From contig CAAEDN010000086.1 of NCBI GenBank assembly GCA_900754615.1, positions 1-25,597 of the forward strand: 25,597 nucleotides of DNA. The letters are read 5' to 3'. Origin of the DNA: an uncultured Holdemanella sp. (GTDB lineage: Bacteria; Bacillota_I; Bacilli_A; Erysipelotrichales; Erysipelotrichaceae). Below the pieces are notes generated by a model that was not told the origin of the DNA, did not search any database, and saw only the letters and a program-made list of their open reading frames with translations. Of this stretch, positions 8,692 to 15,463 are shown piece after piece. The translations under genes and the position numbers were made by a program. The stretch's first letter is position 1. Each line of letters opens with the position of its first letter.

Positions 8692-9540
8692 TTAATATGT
8701 ACGCTTTATTAAAGTATCCAATACTTTTGTCAATGAAGCTACATCACAACTGACTTTTCCTAATTCTTTACGAATCGTTTCGTCATAACTTTTTACCATG
8801 TCTCTAGCCCCATCAAGTCCAAGTAAAGATACAGCTGTAACTTTGTTATTGTCTTCATCACTTAATGATTTCCCAACAATTTCTTCACTGCCAGTTACGT
8901 CCAAGATGTCATCCTGCATTTGAAATTCTAAACCTAATACAAGTCCGATTTTTCTAAAGCTGTCTACATCATCAAATTTATTTGCCAAAATACAACCACA
9001 TACTAAAGGTAAAGTTAATAATTTACTTGTTTTATAATGATCGATTTCTTGTAATAAGGCAAATGTAGGATTTTTATCGCTTTCAGCAGCCAAATCCAAT
9101 GTTTGACCATAAATCATTCCATCAATTCCAGCATACCAAGAAAGGGCTTTAACTAAAGCTACCTTTTGTTCAGCACTACATTCAGAATCTAGAACAACCT
9201 CAAAAGCCTTTGTTAATAGTCCATCCCCTGCAAGAATGGCTGTGGCTTCATCATAGGCTTTATGACAACTTGGCTTACCACGACGTAGATCATCATTATC
9301 CATAGCTGGCAAATCATCGTGTACCAATGAATATGTATGAATCATTTCAATGGCACAGGCACAAGGATATCCAACTCTTTTGTCGATATTATACCCTTCT
9401 AAAACCGCAAACAACAACATTGGACGAACACGCTTTCCACCGTTCATCAAAGAATAGGCCATTGCTTCTTTGGTCTTACTGTCATCATTTTCTTGAACAC
9501 GCATCAATAAATAATCTTCAAATTCACGATTCATCAACAT
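8692..9540 (-). CDS. ispA: Polyprenyl (farnesyl/geranylgeranyl) diphosphate synthase
   Basis: A 282-residue all-helical trans-prenyltransferase that extends dimethylallyl diphosphate with isopentenyl diphosphate. The first aspartate-rich motif DDLPAMD is at 75-81 and the second, DDILD, at 210-214; the GGKRVRP substrate loop is at 34-40. Sequence around HTYSLVHDD fits the bacterial farnesyl diphosphate synthase group, so the product is probably C15, though C20 cannot be excluded. The ATG at 9540 is preferred to the one at 9534 because GGAGG is nine bases upstream; this gives a 17-base overlap with xseB. It stands next to dxs in the same pathway. Confidence 0.94.
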   Translation of the reverse strand: MLMNREFEDYLLMRVQENDDSKTKEAMAYSLMNGGKRVRPMLLFAVLEGYNIDKRVGYPCACAIEMIHTYSLVHDDLPAMDNDDLRRGKPSCHKAYDEATAILAGDGLLTKAFEVVLDSECSAEQKVALVKALSWYAGIDGMIYGQTLDLAAESDKNPTFALLQEIDHYKTSKLLTLPLVCGCILANKFDDVDSFRKIGLVLGLEFQMQDDILDVTGSEEIVGKSLSDEDNNKVTAVSLLGLDGARDMVKSYDETIRKELGKVSCDVASLTKVLDTLIKRTY

Positions 9541-9736
9541 TTTGATTTACCTCCACCAATTGGTCCATTTTTGCTTCAAATTTCTTTAATTGCTTTTCAC
9601 ATTGCGTACTTAATTTTAAACCCTCTTCAAATAAACTCATAGCCTCTTCTAGCTCAAGTTCATTATTATTCAGTAAAGCGACAATCTCATCTAAGCGAGA
9701 CATAGCTTCTTGAAACTTTAATTGTTTAGCAGCCAT
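9524..9736 (-). CDS. xseB: Exodeoxyribonuclease VII small subunit
   Basis: A 70-residue, largely helical protein matching the XseB family (the LKFQEAMSRLDEIVALL start and an LEEAMSLFEEGLKL core). Several XseB copies bind XseA to form exonuclease VII, which degrades single-stranded DNA from both ends. The ATG follows the xseA stop by one base, with AAGGAGG six bases upstream inside the xseA 3' end, ensuring coupled synthesis of the two subunits. Confidence 0.95.
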   Translation of the reverse strand: MAAKQLKFQEAMSRLDEIVALLNNNELELEEAMSLFEEGLKLSTQCEKQLKKFEAKMDQLVEVNQNVDES

Positions 9737-9737
9737 C

Positions 9738-11069
9738 CTATTCCTCCTTTTTATCTTTTACATAAGATAAAATTATTCCATCCTGAAGACGCGTTTGAAT
9801 TATGTCTTCTTTTTGTACATCCTGAATGGATTTAATCACTCCATTTTCATTTGAAGTAATACTATAACCTCTTGATAGTATTTTTAAAGGTGAATAAGCA
9901 TCCAATAAAGCACAGTTTTTTTGTAAAAGATTTTGATTATGTACTAAAACAGAATGCATACCGCCCTCAATCTTTTCAGGATATATCATCAAGTGTTTCT
10001 TGTTGTTTTCAAATATATGTTTCATGCTAGAAATCAGATTCATTCGATAATTTTGAATCACATCCAGCTTCTGATGCTGTAAACTAAGAGCATGTTCTAG
10101 TTGTGTGCAATATGCATCTAACTTTAATTGTTTATCCACGATAAAAGATTTGGGATCCTTTAAATAGGGATGATTTTTATATATGTTGAATTGGGATACA
10201 TATGTATTGAAGATATGCTTTATTTCATTAATTAACAACTTTTGATTCTTTAAAATCTTTTGTGATACCTCATATTGATCTAGACTTACCCATTGAGCAG
10301 CAGCGGTGGGTGTAACACTTCGATGATCACATACAAGATCACATAGAGTCGTATCTACTTCATGACCTACACCGCTGACAATATAAGTATTTAAATCATA
10401 GATTGTTTTTACAAGTTCTACATCATTGAAACAAAATAAATCTTCAAAACTGCCTCCACCACGTACAATCAACAAAGCATCATGATGCATTTTGTCCGCT
10501 TTCAACAAAGATTGAATCATACTTTTTGGTGCTGAATTTCCTTGTACTAAACTAGGATATAAATGCACTTTCATCATAGGCCAACGCCTTTGAATCGTTG
10601 ATAGAACATCTTGTAAAGCTGCAGCAGAAGCACCTGTTATAATTCCAATATTTTCAATATAATCTGGCTTTGTTTTTTTATGCCCTACATCAAAATATCC
10701 AGCCTTTAAAAGGTCTTGTTTGCGCTTTTCAAATTCAAGATACAAATCACCTAGACCGTCCTGTCTCATTTGACGAATCACAAGCTGTAGGCTGCCTCTT
10801 TGTTCATAAACATTGATACTTCCTGAAACTAAAACACGCATACCTTCCTGAACGTTAAAATTCAATCTAGATACATAGCTTGAAAACATCACACAACTCA
10901 TTTCACCACTTTTATCTTTTAATGAAAAATAGTAGTGCCCCGATCTATGTTTTGTAAGGTTGCTGATTTCTCCTTGAATCCAGATACCATCTAAATCCAT
11001 GGTTTGTGTTAAGACATTTTTTATGCGTGCAATAACACTGGAAATACTTACAACCATTTCATTTCTCAT
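9738..11069 (-). CDS. xseA: Exodeoxyribonuclease VII large subunit
   Basis: A 443-residue catalytic subunit of exonuclease VII. An N-terminal OB-fold (about 1-105, including IWIQGEISNLTKHRSGHYYFSL) binds single-stranded DNA; the catalytic domain carries GIITGASAAALQD, the VRGGGSFEDLFCFND segment, GVGHEVDTTLCD and HRSVTPTAAA; a coiled-coil that binds XseB follows from about 265, then the C-terminal SRGYSIT segment. The ATG overlaps the nusB stop as ATGA. A second ATG four codons in would also be acceptable as the start. Partner gene xseB follows immediately. Confidence 0.96.
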   Translation of the reverse strand: MRNEMVVSISSVIARIKNVLTQTMDLDGIWIQGEISNLTKHRSGHYYFSLKDKSGEMSCVMFSSYVSRLNFNVQEGMRVLVSGSINVYEQRGSLQLVIRQMRQDGLGDLYLEFEKRKQDLLKAGYFDVGHKKTKPDYIENIGIITGASAAALQDVLSTIQRRWPMMKVHLYPSLVQGNSAPKSMIQSLLKADKMHHDALLIVRGGGSFEDLFCFNDVELVKTIYDLNTYIVSGVGHEVDTTLCDLVCDHRSVTPTAAAQWVSLDQYEVSQKILKNQKLLINEIKHIFNTYVSQFNIYKNHPYLKDPKSFIVDKQLKLDAYCTQLEHALSLQHQKLDVIQNYRMNLISSMKHIFENNKKHLMIYPEKIEGGMHSVLVHNQNLLQKNCALLDAYSPLKILSRGYSITSNENGVIKSIQDVQKEDIIQTRLQDGIILSYVKDKKEE

Positions 11070-11443
11070 AGCTGATCAAGAACCCCATTTAATAATTTAT
11101 ATGAGTTGTCATCACAATATTTTTTAGCTAAAGTAATAGCCTCATTAATAACAACAGCCTTTGGTGTATCATTCGCTAAGATTTCCTGGAATGAAATTAA
11201 TAAAATGGCTTGTTCTAACATGCTCAAGCGATCAAAATCCCAGTCATCACGTAATAAATCATTGATTTTCTGTTCAAAAGCTTCCTTATTTTCAACCGTT
11301 CCTATTGTTAAACTATATAAATATCCATCAATGTCATTGGATCCTTTCATTACATCAAATACACATTTACGAATATCCTTTCCTAATAATAAGTGCTGAT
11401 ATACACTTTGCATCGCAATTACACGTTGTTCATGTCTATTCAT
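11066..11443 (-). CDS. nusB: Transcription antitermination factor NusB
   Basis: A 125-residue all-helical NusB, slightly shorter than the usual 130-150. The N-terminal MNRHEQRVIAMQSVYQ helix matches the arginine-rich boxA RNA-binding start of the family, and the C-terminal VVINEAITLAKKYCDDNSYKLLNGVLDQL is diagnostic. With NusE (S10) it binds boxA RNA and supports antitermination in rRNA operons. The ATG directly follows the stop codon of the nucleotidase gene and uses an AAGGAG site in that gene's last codons. Confidence 0.95.
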   Translation of the reverse strand: MNRHEQRVIAMQSVYQHLLLGKDIRKCVFDVMKGSNDIDGYLYSLTIGTVENKEAFEQKINDLLRDDWDFDRLSMLEQAILLISFQEILANDTPKAVVINEAITLAKKYCDDNSYKLLNGVLDQL

Positions 11444-12340
11444 TTACATTTCTCCTTCTCTATATGGTACTCGTGCACTTGGAACTACATCACTTGCAGC
11501 TCCGGCATGTACGTCTTGATCATCAAAAAATATATTGGCTCCAAAACAAGCTAATACATCCGCTTTTTTAGCGCCTTGCATAAAGAATACTTCATCAACG
11601 ATTATATTCCATGCTCTTAAAGTTTTTATTACCCGAACCCCTGTATCTTTGTTTCGTGCAGTTACTATGGCTGTTCTTAATACATTTAAATCTCGCGTTT
11701 CATTCTGAAGCCAAGATAGACTTTTTAAAAGATTGGCCATTGGCCCTTTTTTCAAGGCCACATCCTGGTTTAGAATTTCATTTTCAGTAAAGGCATCTAA
11801 ACCACGAGTTTGATAAATTTTCTCAGATTCTGCCGAAAACAAAACGGCATCTGCATCAAAGGCAATACGAATCTGATGATCAGGGAAATTATATTTTGTA
11901 TCTCTAGCATAAATCATACCTGCCGCAAAGCCAGCATGAATCGCATTGGATACATCATTTTCATTACATGATAAGAATAAATCCACACCAAAAGCAGATA
12001 GATATCGACTAATATCTTCACCACCACTTAAAACCATACGTCCAATATCCATATCATAATGTTCAAGTGAGTGGATAATACGCAAAGATGTATCCGCACT
12101 GTTTCTTGACATCACGATTACTTCAACAAGTTTGCGATTTGCAAGCTTATTGATATTCAATAAGTTTTTTACCAAAGTAAAACCACTGCCCGGACTAAGG
12201 ACATCATTTTCGTGCACAATTTGATATTCACGATAGGCATCCAAGCCTTCATTTTCAAAAACCTCATTTTCTTTTTCTAAGTTAAACAAGGCTCTTGAAC
12301 TAATACCTACGACAAGATAATTTTCAAAAGAAATACTCAT
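11444..12340 (-). CDS. Cytosolic 5'-nucleotidase (NT5C1-like, PF06189 family)
   Basis: A 298-residue protein resembling the 5'-nucleotidase family that includes vertebrate cytosolic nucleotidase 1A and bacterial relatives. Matches are the N-terminal VVGISSRALFNLE, the EGLDAYREYQ and HENDVLSPGSGFTLVKNLL blocks, MSRNSADTSLRI, and the HAD-like RIAFDADAVLFSAESE. It probably dephosphorylates nucleoside monophosphates in the cytosol; substrate preference cannot be read from the sequence. It sits between asp23 and nusB, which are usually adjacent in Firmicutes, so it looks like an insertion into a conserved operon. No Shine-Dalgarno sequence is visible: the 30 bases before its ATG are a terminator hairpin and U run. 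Confidence 0.85.
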   Translation of the reverse strand: MSISFENYLVVGISSRALFNLEKENEVFENEGLDAYREYQIVHENDVLSPGSGFTLVKNLLNINKLANRKLVEVIVMSRNSADTSLRIIHSLEHYDMDIGRMVLSGGEDISRYLSAFGVDLFLSCNENDVSNAIHAGFAAGMIYARDTKYNFPDHQIRIAFDADAVLFSAESEKIYQTRGLDAFTENEILNQDVALKKGPMANLLKSLSWLQNETRDLNVLRTAIVTARNKDTGVRVIKTLRAWNIIVDEVFFMQGAKKADVLACFGANIFFDDQDVHAGAASDVVPSARVPYREGEM

Positions 12341-12346
12341 AAATCG

Positions 12347-12375
12347 AAAAAAAGGAAACCCTTGAAAGATTTCCT
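12347..12375 (-). terminator. Intrinsic terminator between asp23 and the nucleotidase gene
   Basis: A nine-pair stem (12353-12361 with 12367-12375, including two G-U pairs) with a five-base loop, followed by a U7 run ending at 12347. The asp23 stop codon is in the first arm. The nucleotidase ATG is only seven bases beyond the U run, so the hairpin can set asp23 expression above that of the downstream genes. Confidence 0.85.
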
Positions 12376-12703
12376 AAAAGATAAAGCCAATGACCTGAAT
12401 TTCAATTGCCTCAGGTTTAAAGTCTGTCATATAAGAAATACTTTCAAAGATCTTGTTCTGTAGATTTAAACATACATCACTTACATTAGCCTTGTGATGT
12501 ACTTTGATTGGAATCGATAATGTTAATTTATTATCTTCTACCTTAGTCACAATTCCTGTTTTAAATGGTTTAGTTCCTTCTGCAAGCAAAACATTGTCAT
12601 CTTCTTCGATCACGTTCTTGGCAATTGTAGAAAAAACAGTCTTATTTAATGAAATAACACCATATTCATTACCTGGTTCTAGTTCAATATATTCTTTCGC
12701 CAT
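12374..12703 (-). CDS. Asp23/Gls24 family (DUF322) envelope stress protein
   Basis: A 109-residue Asp23/DUF322 protein like Bacillus YqhY. The N-terminal EYGVISLNKTVFSTIAKNVIEE and the VHHKANVSDVCLNLQNKI segment are the conserved parts. The family includes S. aureus Asp23, which sits at the membrane via a partner, and YqhY, encoded between accBC and nusB and linked to fatty acid synthesis control; no acc genes are present here. It has no membrane segment of its own. A good promoter lies just upstream and a terminator just downstream, so it can be expressed at a higher level than its operon neighbours. Confidence 0.9.
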   Translation of the reverse strand: MAKEYIELEPGNEYGVISLNKTVFSTIAKNVIEEDDNVLLAEGTKPFKTGIVTKVEDNKLTLSIPIKVHHKANVSDVCLNLQNKIFESISYMTDFKPEAIEIQVIGFIF

Positions 12704-12726
12704 AATTTCACCTTCACTTCCCTTTT

Positions 12727-12755
12727 AGTATATCAAAAAAGTTATTTAAACTCAA
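12727..12755 (-). promoter_or_regulatory. Sigma-A type promoter of the asp23-to-tlyA operon
   Basis: On the minus strand TTGAGT (12755-12750), a 17-base spacer and TATACT (12732-12727). The -35 overlaps the last codons of ribF. Expected start is near 12720, giving a short leader before the AAGGTG site and ATG of asp23. Confidence 0.75.
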
Positions 12756-13719
12756 AAACTTTCTTATCCCAAAGTGATGCAGTTTTCGTAACATATTTTG
12801 AATCTTGTAAAATAACTTTCTTACAAGTAAGAATATCACTTTGTAGTTGTTTTTTCAGAGCTTCAAATCCATCAAAACGAATTTCATTTCTTGTCTTTTT
12901 TAAGAAGAAAAAACGTACCCTTTGATCATATATATCTTGATCAAAATCAAAAATATGAGCTTCAATGGAAACCTTTTTATTTTCAAACGTTGGATTATTC
13001 CCCACATTGATCATACTTCCATATAGAGTATCATTCACACATACAAAGCCTGCATAGACACCACTTGAAGGAACTAAATAGTCTGGATTTGCGCCAAGAT
13101 TTGCGGTAGGAAAATTCAATAAAGTACTCCCTCTTTTAAAGCCATGTTCAATACTGCCTTCAATTGAATACATATAGCCAAGCAATTCATTTGCCAAATC
13201 GATCTTTCCACTTTGAATCAAAGGTTCGATACGACTTGAAGAAATTTTTTCATTTTTTGAATTTATACTATCGATAACAGACACATTGAAATAGTCCTGG
13301 GATTGAAGACTTTTTACATTTCCTGAATTTTTTGAAGCATATTTAAAATCAAAACCACATGTTATAAAAGATACATTCATTTTATGCAGCAACAAATGAA
13401 ATGCATCTATATCAAGGGCTGCAAAATCTTTAGAAAATGTAATAACATACATCACTTCTATTTGCATAGCACTTGCCAAATAGATACGATCTTCAAGTGT
13501 TGTAATATGTCGACAAGCTCGATCTGGAAAGAAAATCTTCCATGGGTCTGGATCAAAAGTAATCAAGCCACTTTTTACATTTTTTTCTTTTGCGACTTTA
13601 ATGCAATTTTCAAGCAAGGCCTGATGTCCAGTATGCAAACCATCAAAAAAGCCAATGCAGCAAGAGCTTTCTGGTAAATCTTCTGGAACATTTAAATAAT
13701 CAATTCGAATCACTTTCAT
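12742..13719 (-). CDS. ribF: Bifunctional riboflavin kinase / FAD synthetase
   Basis: A 325-residue two-domain enzyme making FMN from riboflavin and then FAD. The N-terminal nucleotidyltransferase domain has CIGFFDGLHTGHQALL (family GxFDGxHxGHQ) and the SSSRIEPLIQSGKID block (family SSTxIR); the C-terminal kinase domain has HGFKRGSTLLNFPTANLG and the conserved NPTFENKKVSIEAHIFDF block. The usual isoleucine-arginine of SSTxIR is isoleucine-glutamate-shifted here but the motif is recognisable. ATG at 13719 overlaps the truB stop as TAATG with GAGG eight bases upstream; a GTG six bases earlier is too close to that site. Confidence 0.94.
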   Translation of the reverse strand: MKVIRIDYLNVPEDLPESSCCIGFFDGLHTGHQALLENCIKVAKEKNVKSGLITFDPDPWKIFFPDRACRHITTLEDRIYLASAMQIEVMYVITFSKDFAALDIDAFHLLLHKMNVSFITCGFDFKYASKNSGNVKSLQSQDYFNVSVIDSINSKNEKISSSRIEPLIQSGKIDLANELLGYMYSIEGSIEHGFKRGSTLLNFPTANLGANPDYLVPSSGVYAGFVCVNDTLYGSMINVGNNPTFENKKVSIEAHIFDFDQDIYDQRVRFFFLKKTRNEIRFDGFEALKKQLQSDILTCKKVILQDSKYVTKTASLWDKKVFEFK

Positions 13720-14543
13720 TACCACAAACCTCTTTTGCTTTTAAATAGACCTTCGCGCTCTTTTTCATAGATTGCGATAGGTTCACCTGCATCTAAGATG
13801 CAAACTTCATTATTTGAATTCTCTAAACGAATGCGTTTTCCTTGGTACACATCCTGGATCGGCTGATAATCAATTTTATCCAAATGATCTAATACATAAA
13901 TCGATGGATATAAAACGGGGTCTTGCGTTTCTAGATCCTCAAGAGTTTGAGCCTGATCAATAGTAAAGCGACCGACTTTGGTACGTCTTAAACTTTTCAT
14001 ACAACCAAAGTTATTTGTATTTAAAGCTAGATCTCGACAAATACTACGAACATACGTTCCACTAGAGCATGCCACTCTAAAACTATAGTCACCTAGATCC
14101 TCCATAGAATAAATTTCAATATCACTATAGACTTTGGGAACTTCTAAGCCTTCTCTTTGGTAATCCATTAATTTTTTACCATTTACTTTCTTATTCGAAG
14201 TTTTAGGTACCAATTGATGATTTTTACCAACAAATTTTTGGAGTTCATCTGAAAAAGAAAAATCGAAATGTACTTCCTTTTCATCTTCCACTTCACCCCA
14301 GATATCATCTGTAGTAGTCGTTTTACCAAATTCAATTTGTCCAATATATTCCTTGTCTGTATCACTTAAAAACTGCAATAATTTACATGCTTTTCCGCAA
14401 AGAACTACTAAAACACCAGTTGCGTTAGGATCTAATGTTCCTGTATGTCCAAATTTTTTTTGTTTATATTTTCTTCTTAGCCAATTTACGACATCATGAC
14501 TAGTCATACCATACGGTTTATCAATAATTAAAATTCCATCCAT
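13719..14543 (-). CDS. truB: tRNA pseudouridine(55) synthase
   Basis: A 274-residue TruB, which forms the near-universal pseudouridine 55 in the T loop of tRNAs. It begins MDGILIIDKPYGMTSHDVV and has the catalytic motif GHTGTLDPNATG with the nucleophilic aspartate near residue 38, and the later CSSGTYVRSICRDLA block. The C-terminal part after about 215 is a short PUA-like segment. RBS AAAGGTG precedes the ATG. A promoter at 14587-14615 drives truB-ribF, the usual pairing in Firmicutes. Confidence 0.96.
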   Translation of the reverse strand: MDGILIIDKPYGMTSHDVVNWLRRKYKQKKFGHTGTLDPNATGVLVVLCGKACKLLQFLSDTDKEYIGQIEFGKTTTTDDIWGEVEDEKEVHFDFSFSDELQKFVGKNHQLVPKTSNKKVNGKKLMDYQREGLEVPKVYSDIEIYSMEDLGDYSFRVACSSGTYVRSICRDLALNTNNFGCMKSLRRTKVGRFTIDQAQTLEDLETQDPVLYPSIYVLDHLDKIDYQPIQDVYQGKRIRLENSNNEVCILDAGEPIAIYEKEREGLFKSKRGLW

Positions 14544-14586
14544 AATTTCACCTTTTATATTTTACTTTTTTTTAAAGGTACTTGCA

Positions 14587-14615
14587 ACTATGCACATTTG
14601 ATACTTAAATGTCAA
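14587..14615 (-). promoter_or_regulatory. Promoter of truB-ribF
   Basis: A perfect TTGACA (14615-14610) and CATAGT (14592-14587) with a 17-base spacer on the minus strand, about 45 bases before the truB ATG. It is divergent from the promoter of the plus-strand RNA, whose -35 begins only four bases away. Confidence 0.7.
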
Positions 14616-14618
14616 GAC

Positions 14619-14647
14619 TTGTATTCTAAGATGAAGTTCGATATTAT
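14619..14647 (+). promoter_or_regulatory. Promoter of the plus-strand structured RNA
   Basis: TTGTAT (14619-14624), a 17-base spacer and TATTAT (14642-14647). The predicted start seven bases downstream is 14654, exactly the first base of the closing stem of the RNA. Confidence 0.65.
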
Positions 14648-14653
14648 AGAAAT

Positions 14654-14808
14654 GCCTAAGGACATTAATTTTTCCTACACTCGAGATAAGGGAAATCGGA
14701 TGTTGAATTGTTGTGTTGAAGACCCGCTACGCGTGGGGATCCTAATGCTGTTCACAGATTGCCCACCTGTACTTAACAGGGAAAGATCTCATGTTCTTGG
14801 GCTTTTTA
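14654..14808 (+). ncRNA. ssrS: Structured small RNA, probable 6S RNA
   Basis: A rod-like RNA of about 155 nt can be drawn by hand. The ends close with 10 consecutive pairs (14654-14663 with 14793-14802), then an internal loop and a 7-pair stem (14669-14675 with 14780-14786). A large bubble follows (14676-14690 opposite 14764-14779), containing a small hairpin on its 3' side (14766-14770 with 14776-14780). Beyond it a long irregular arm has pairs 14691-14697/14757-14763, 14701-14707/14751-14756, 14713-14717/14744-14748 and 14723-14727/14733-14737. U5 follows the closing stem. This closing stem, bubble and arm layout is that of 6S RNA, which binds RNA polymerase as a promoter mimic. In B. subtilis 6S-1 RNA (bsrA) lies beside aspS, which is also nearby here. 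The identity rests on shape and place, not on a search; a leader of the HD gene is the alternative. Confidence 0.6.
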
Positions 14809-14823
14809 TATAGGTTAAAGATT

Positions 14824-15405
14824 ATGAACGCAAAAGAAGAATTTATTCAAATTTATAAAGAAAATATACATCGTGAAGGTTCGGATGCCTTTTTAGAATT
14901 TCTACAAGGACCTCACTCTGATTTTTTTATAGCACCTGCAAGTACACGCTTTCATGGCAATATGGAAGGCGGCCTTTGTGCACACAGTGTACATGTATAT
15001 CACTGCTTAAAGGATTATTTAGCAAGGCAAAGAGTACAAGACACTTATAAAATGAACTATAGTGATGAAACCATTGCCATAGTGGCTCTATTGCATGATG
15101 TATGTAAAATCAATGTCTATAAAAAAGGTACACGAAACAAGAAAGTTGATGGACAGTGGCAACAAGTGGATGTTTTTGAATTTGAGGACAATATTCCCTT
15201 CGGCCATGGTGAAAAAAGTGTCTATATGATCCAGCCATTCATGCGTATTAGTCGTGAAGAAGCTTTTGCGATTCGTTATCATATGGGCTTTTCCGGAAGT
15301 GATCCTGTAAATAATGTAGGTAAAGCTTTTGAAATGTTTCCACTAGCTTTTGCACTTAGTACAGCGGATATGGAAGCTACATATTTTCTAGATGAACAAG
15401 TCTAA
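14824..15405 (+). CDS. HD-domain phosphohydrolase, function unknown
   Basis: A 193-residue HD-superfamily protein, the only clear plus-strand gene in the window. Metal-binding residues can be picked out: His in GGLCAHSVHV, the HD pair in ALLHDVCKI, His in IPFGHGEKS, His in IRYHMGFSG and a late Asp in LSTADMEA. The helix order resembles the HD domain of YhaM-type exonucleases, but there is no OB-fold and the substrate (nucleotide, cyclic nucleotide or RNA) is unknown. ATG 14824 is chosen; an in-frame ATG at 14791 lies inside the upstream RNA stem. Only a weak AGG precedes the start. It probably depends on read-through from the structured RNA upstream and ends in its own terminator. Confidence 0.85.
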   Translation: MNAKEEFIQIYKENIHREGSDAFLEFLQGPHSDFFIAPASTRFHGNMEGGLCAHSVHVYHCLKDYLARQRVQDTYKMNYSDETIAIVALLHDVCKINVYKKGTRNKKVDGQWQQVDVFEFEDNIPFGHGEKSVYMIQPFMRISREEAFAIRYHMGFSGSDPVNNVGKAFEMFPLAFALSTADMEATYFLDEQV

Positions 15406-15420
15406 CGGCTTGTTTTTTTT
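15395..15420 (+). terminator. Terminator of the HD-domain gene
   Basis: Arms AACAAG (15395-15400) and CTTGTT (15409-15414) with the stop codon in the loop, followed by a T8 run on the plus strand. It faces the aspS terminator across six bases. Confidence 0.8.
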
Positions 15421-15426
15421 GTGCAC

Positions 15427-15455
15427 AAAAAAAAGACAGGAATTCATTTCCTGCC
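15427..15455 (-). terminator. Terminator of hisS-aspS
   Basis: An 8-pair stem (15435-15442 with 15448-15455) with a five-base loop and a U8 run (15434-15427) on the minus strand. Together with the plus-strand terminator next to it, it separates the two convergent units. Confidence 0.88.
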
Positions 15456-15463
15456 TTGTTAAA

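Noticed and set aside
14654..14808. Known metabolite riboswitch (TPP, FMN, SAM, lysine, cobalamin, purine, T-box) in the RNA
   Set aside because: None of the conserved core sequences of these classes was recognised in it, whereas the overall rod-and-bubble shape fits 6S RNA.
14598..14813. A 71-codon plus-strand open frame over the small RNA
   Set aside because: It begins within the promoter region, has no ribosome site, has no recognisable family and its bases are accounted for by the paired arms of the RNA.
14791..14823. Upstream in-frame ATG extending the HD-domain protein by 11 residues
   Set aside because: The ATG lies at the closing stem of the RNA and the extra residues come from the stem and U run; the next ATG at 14824 fits the protein family better.
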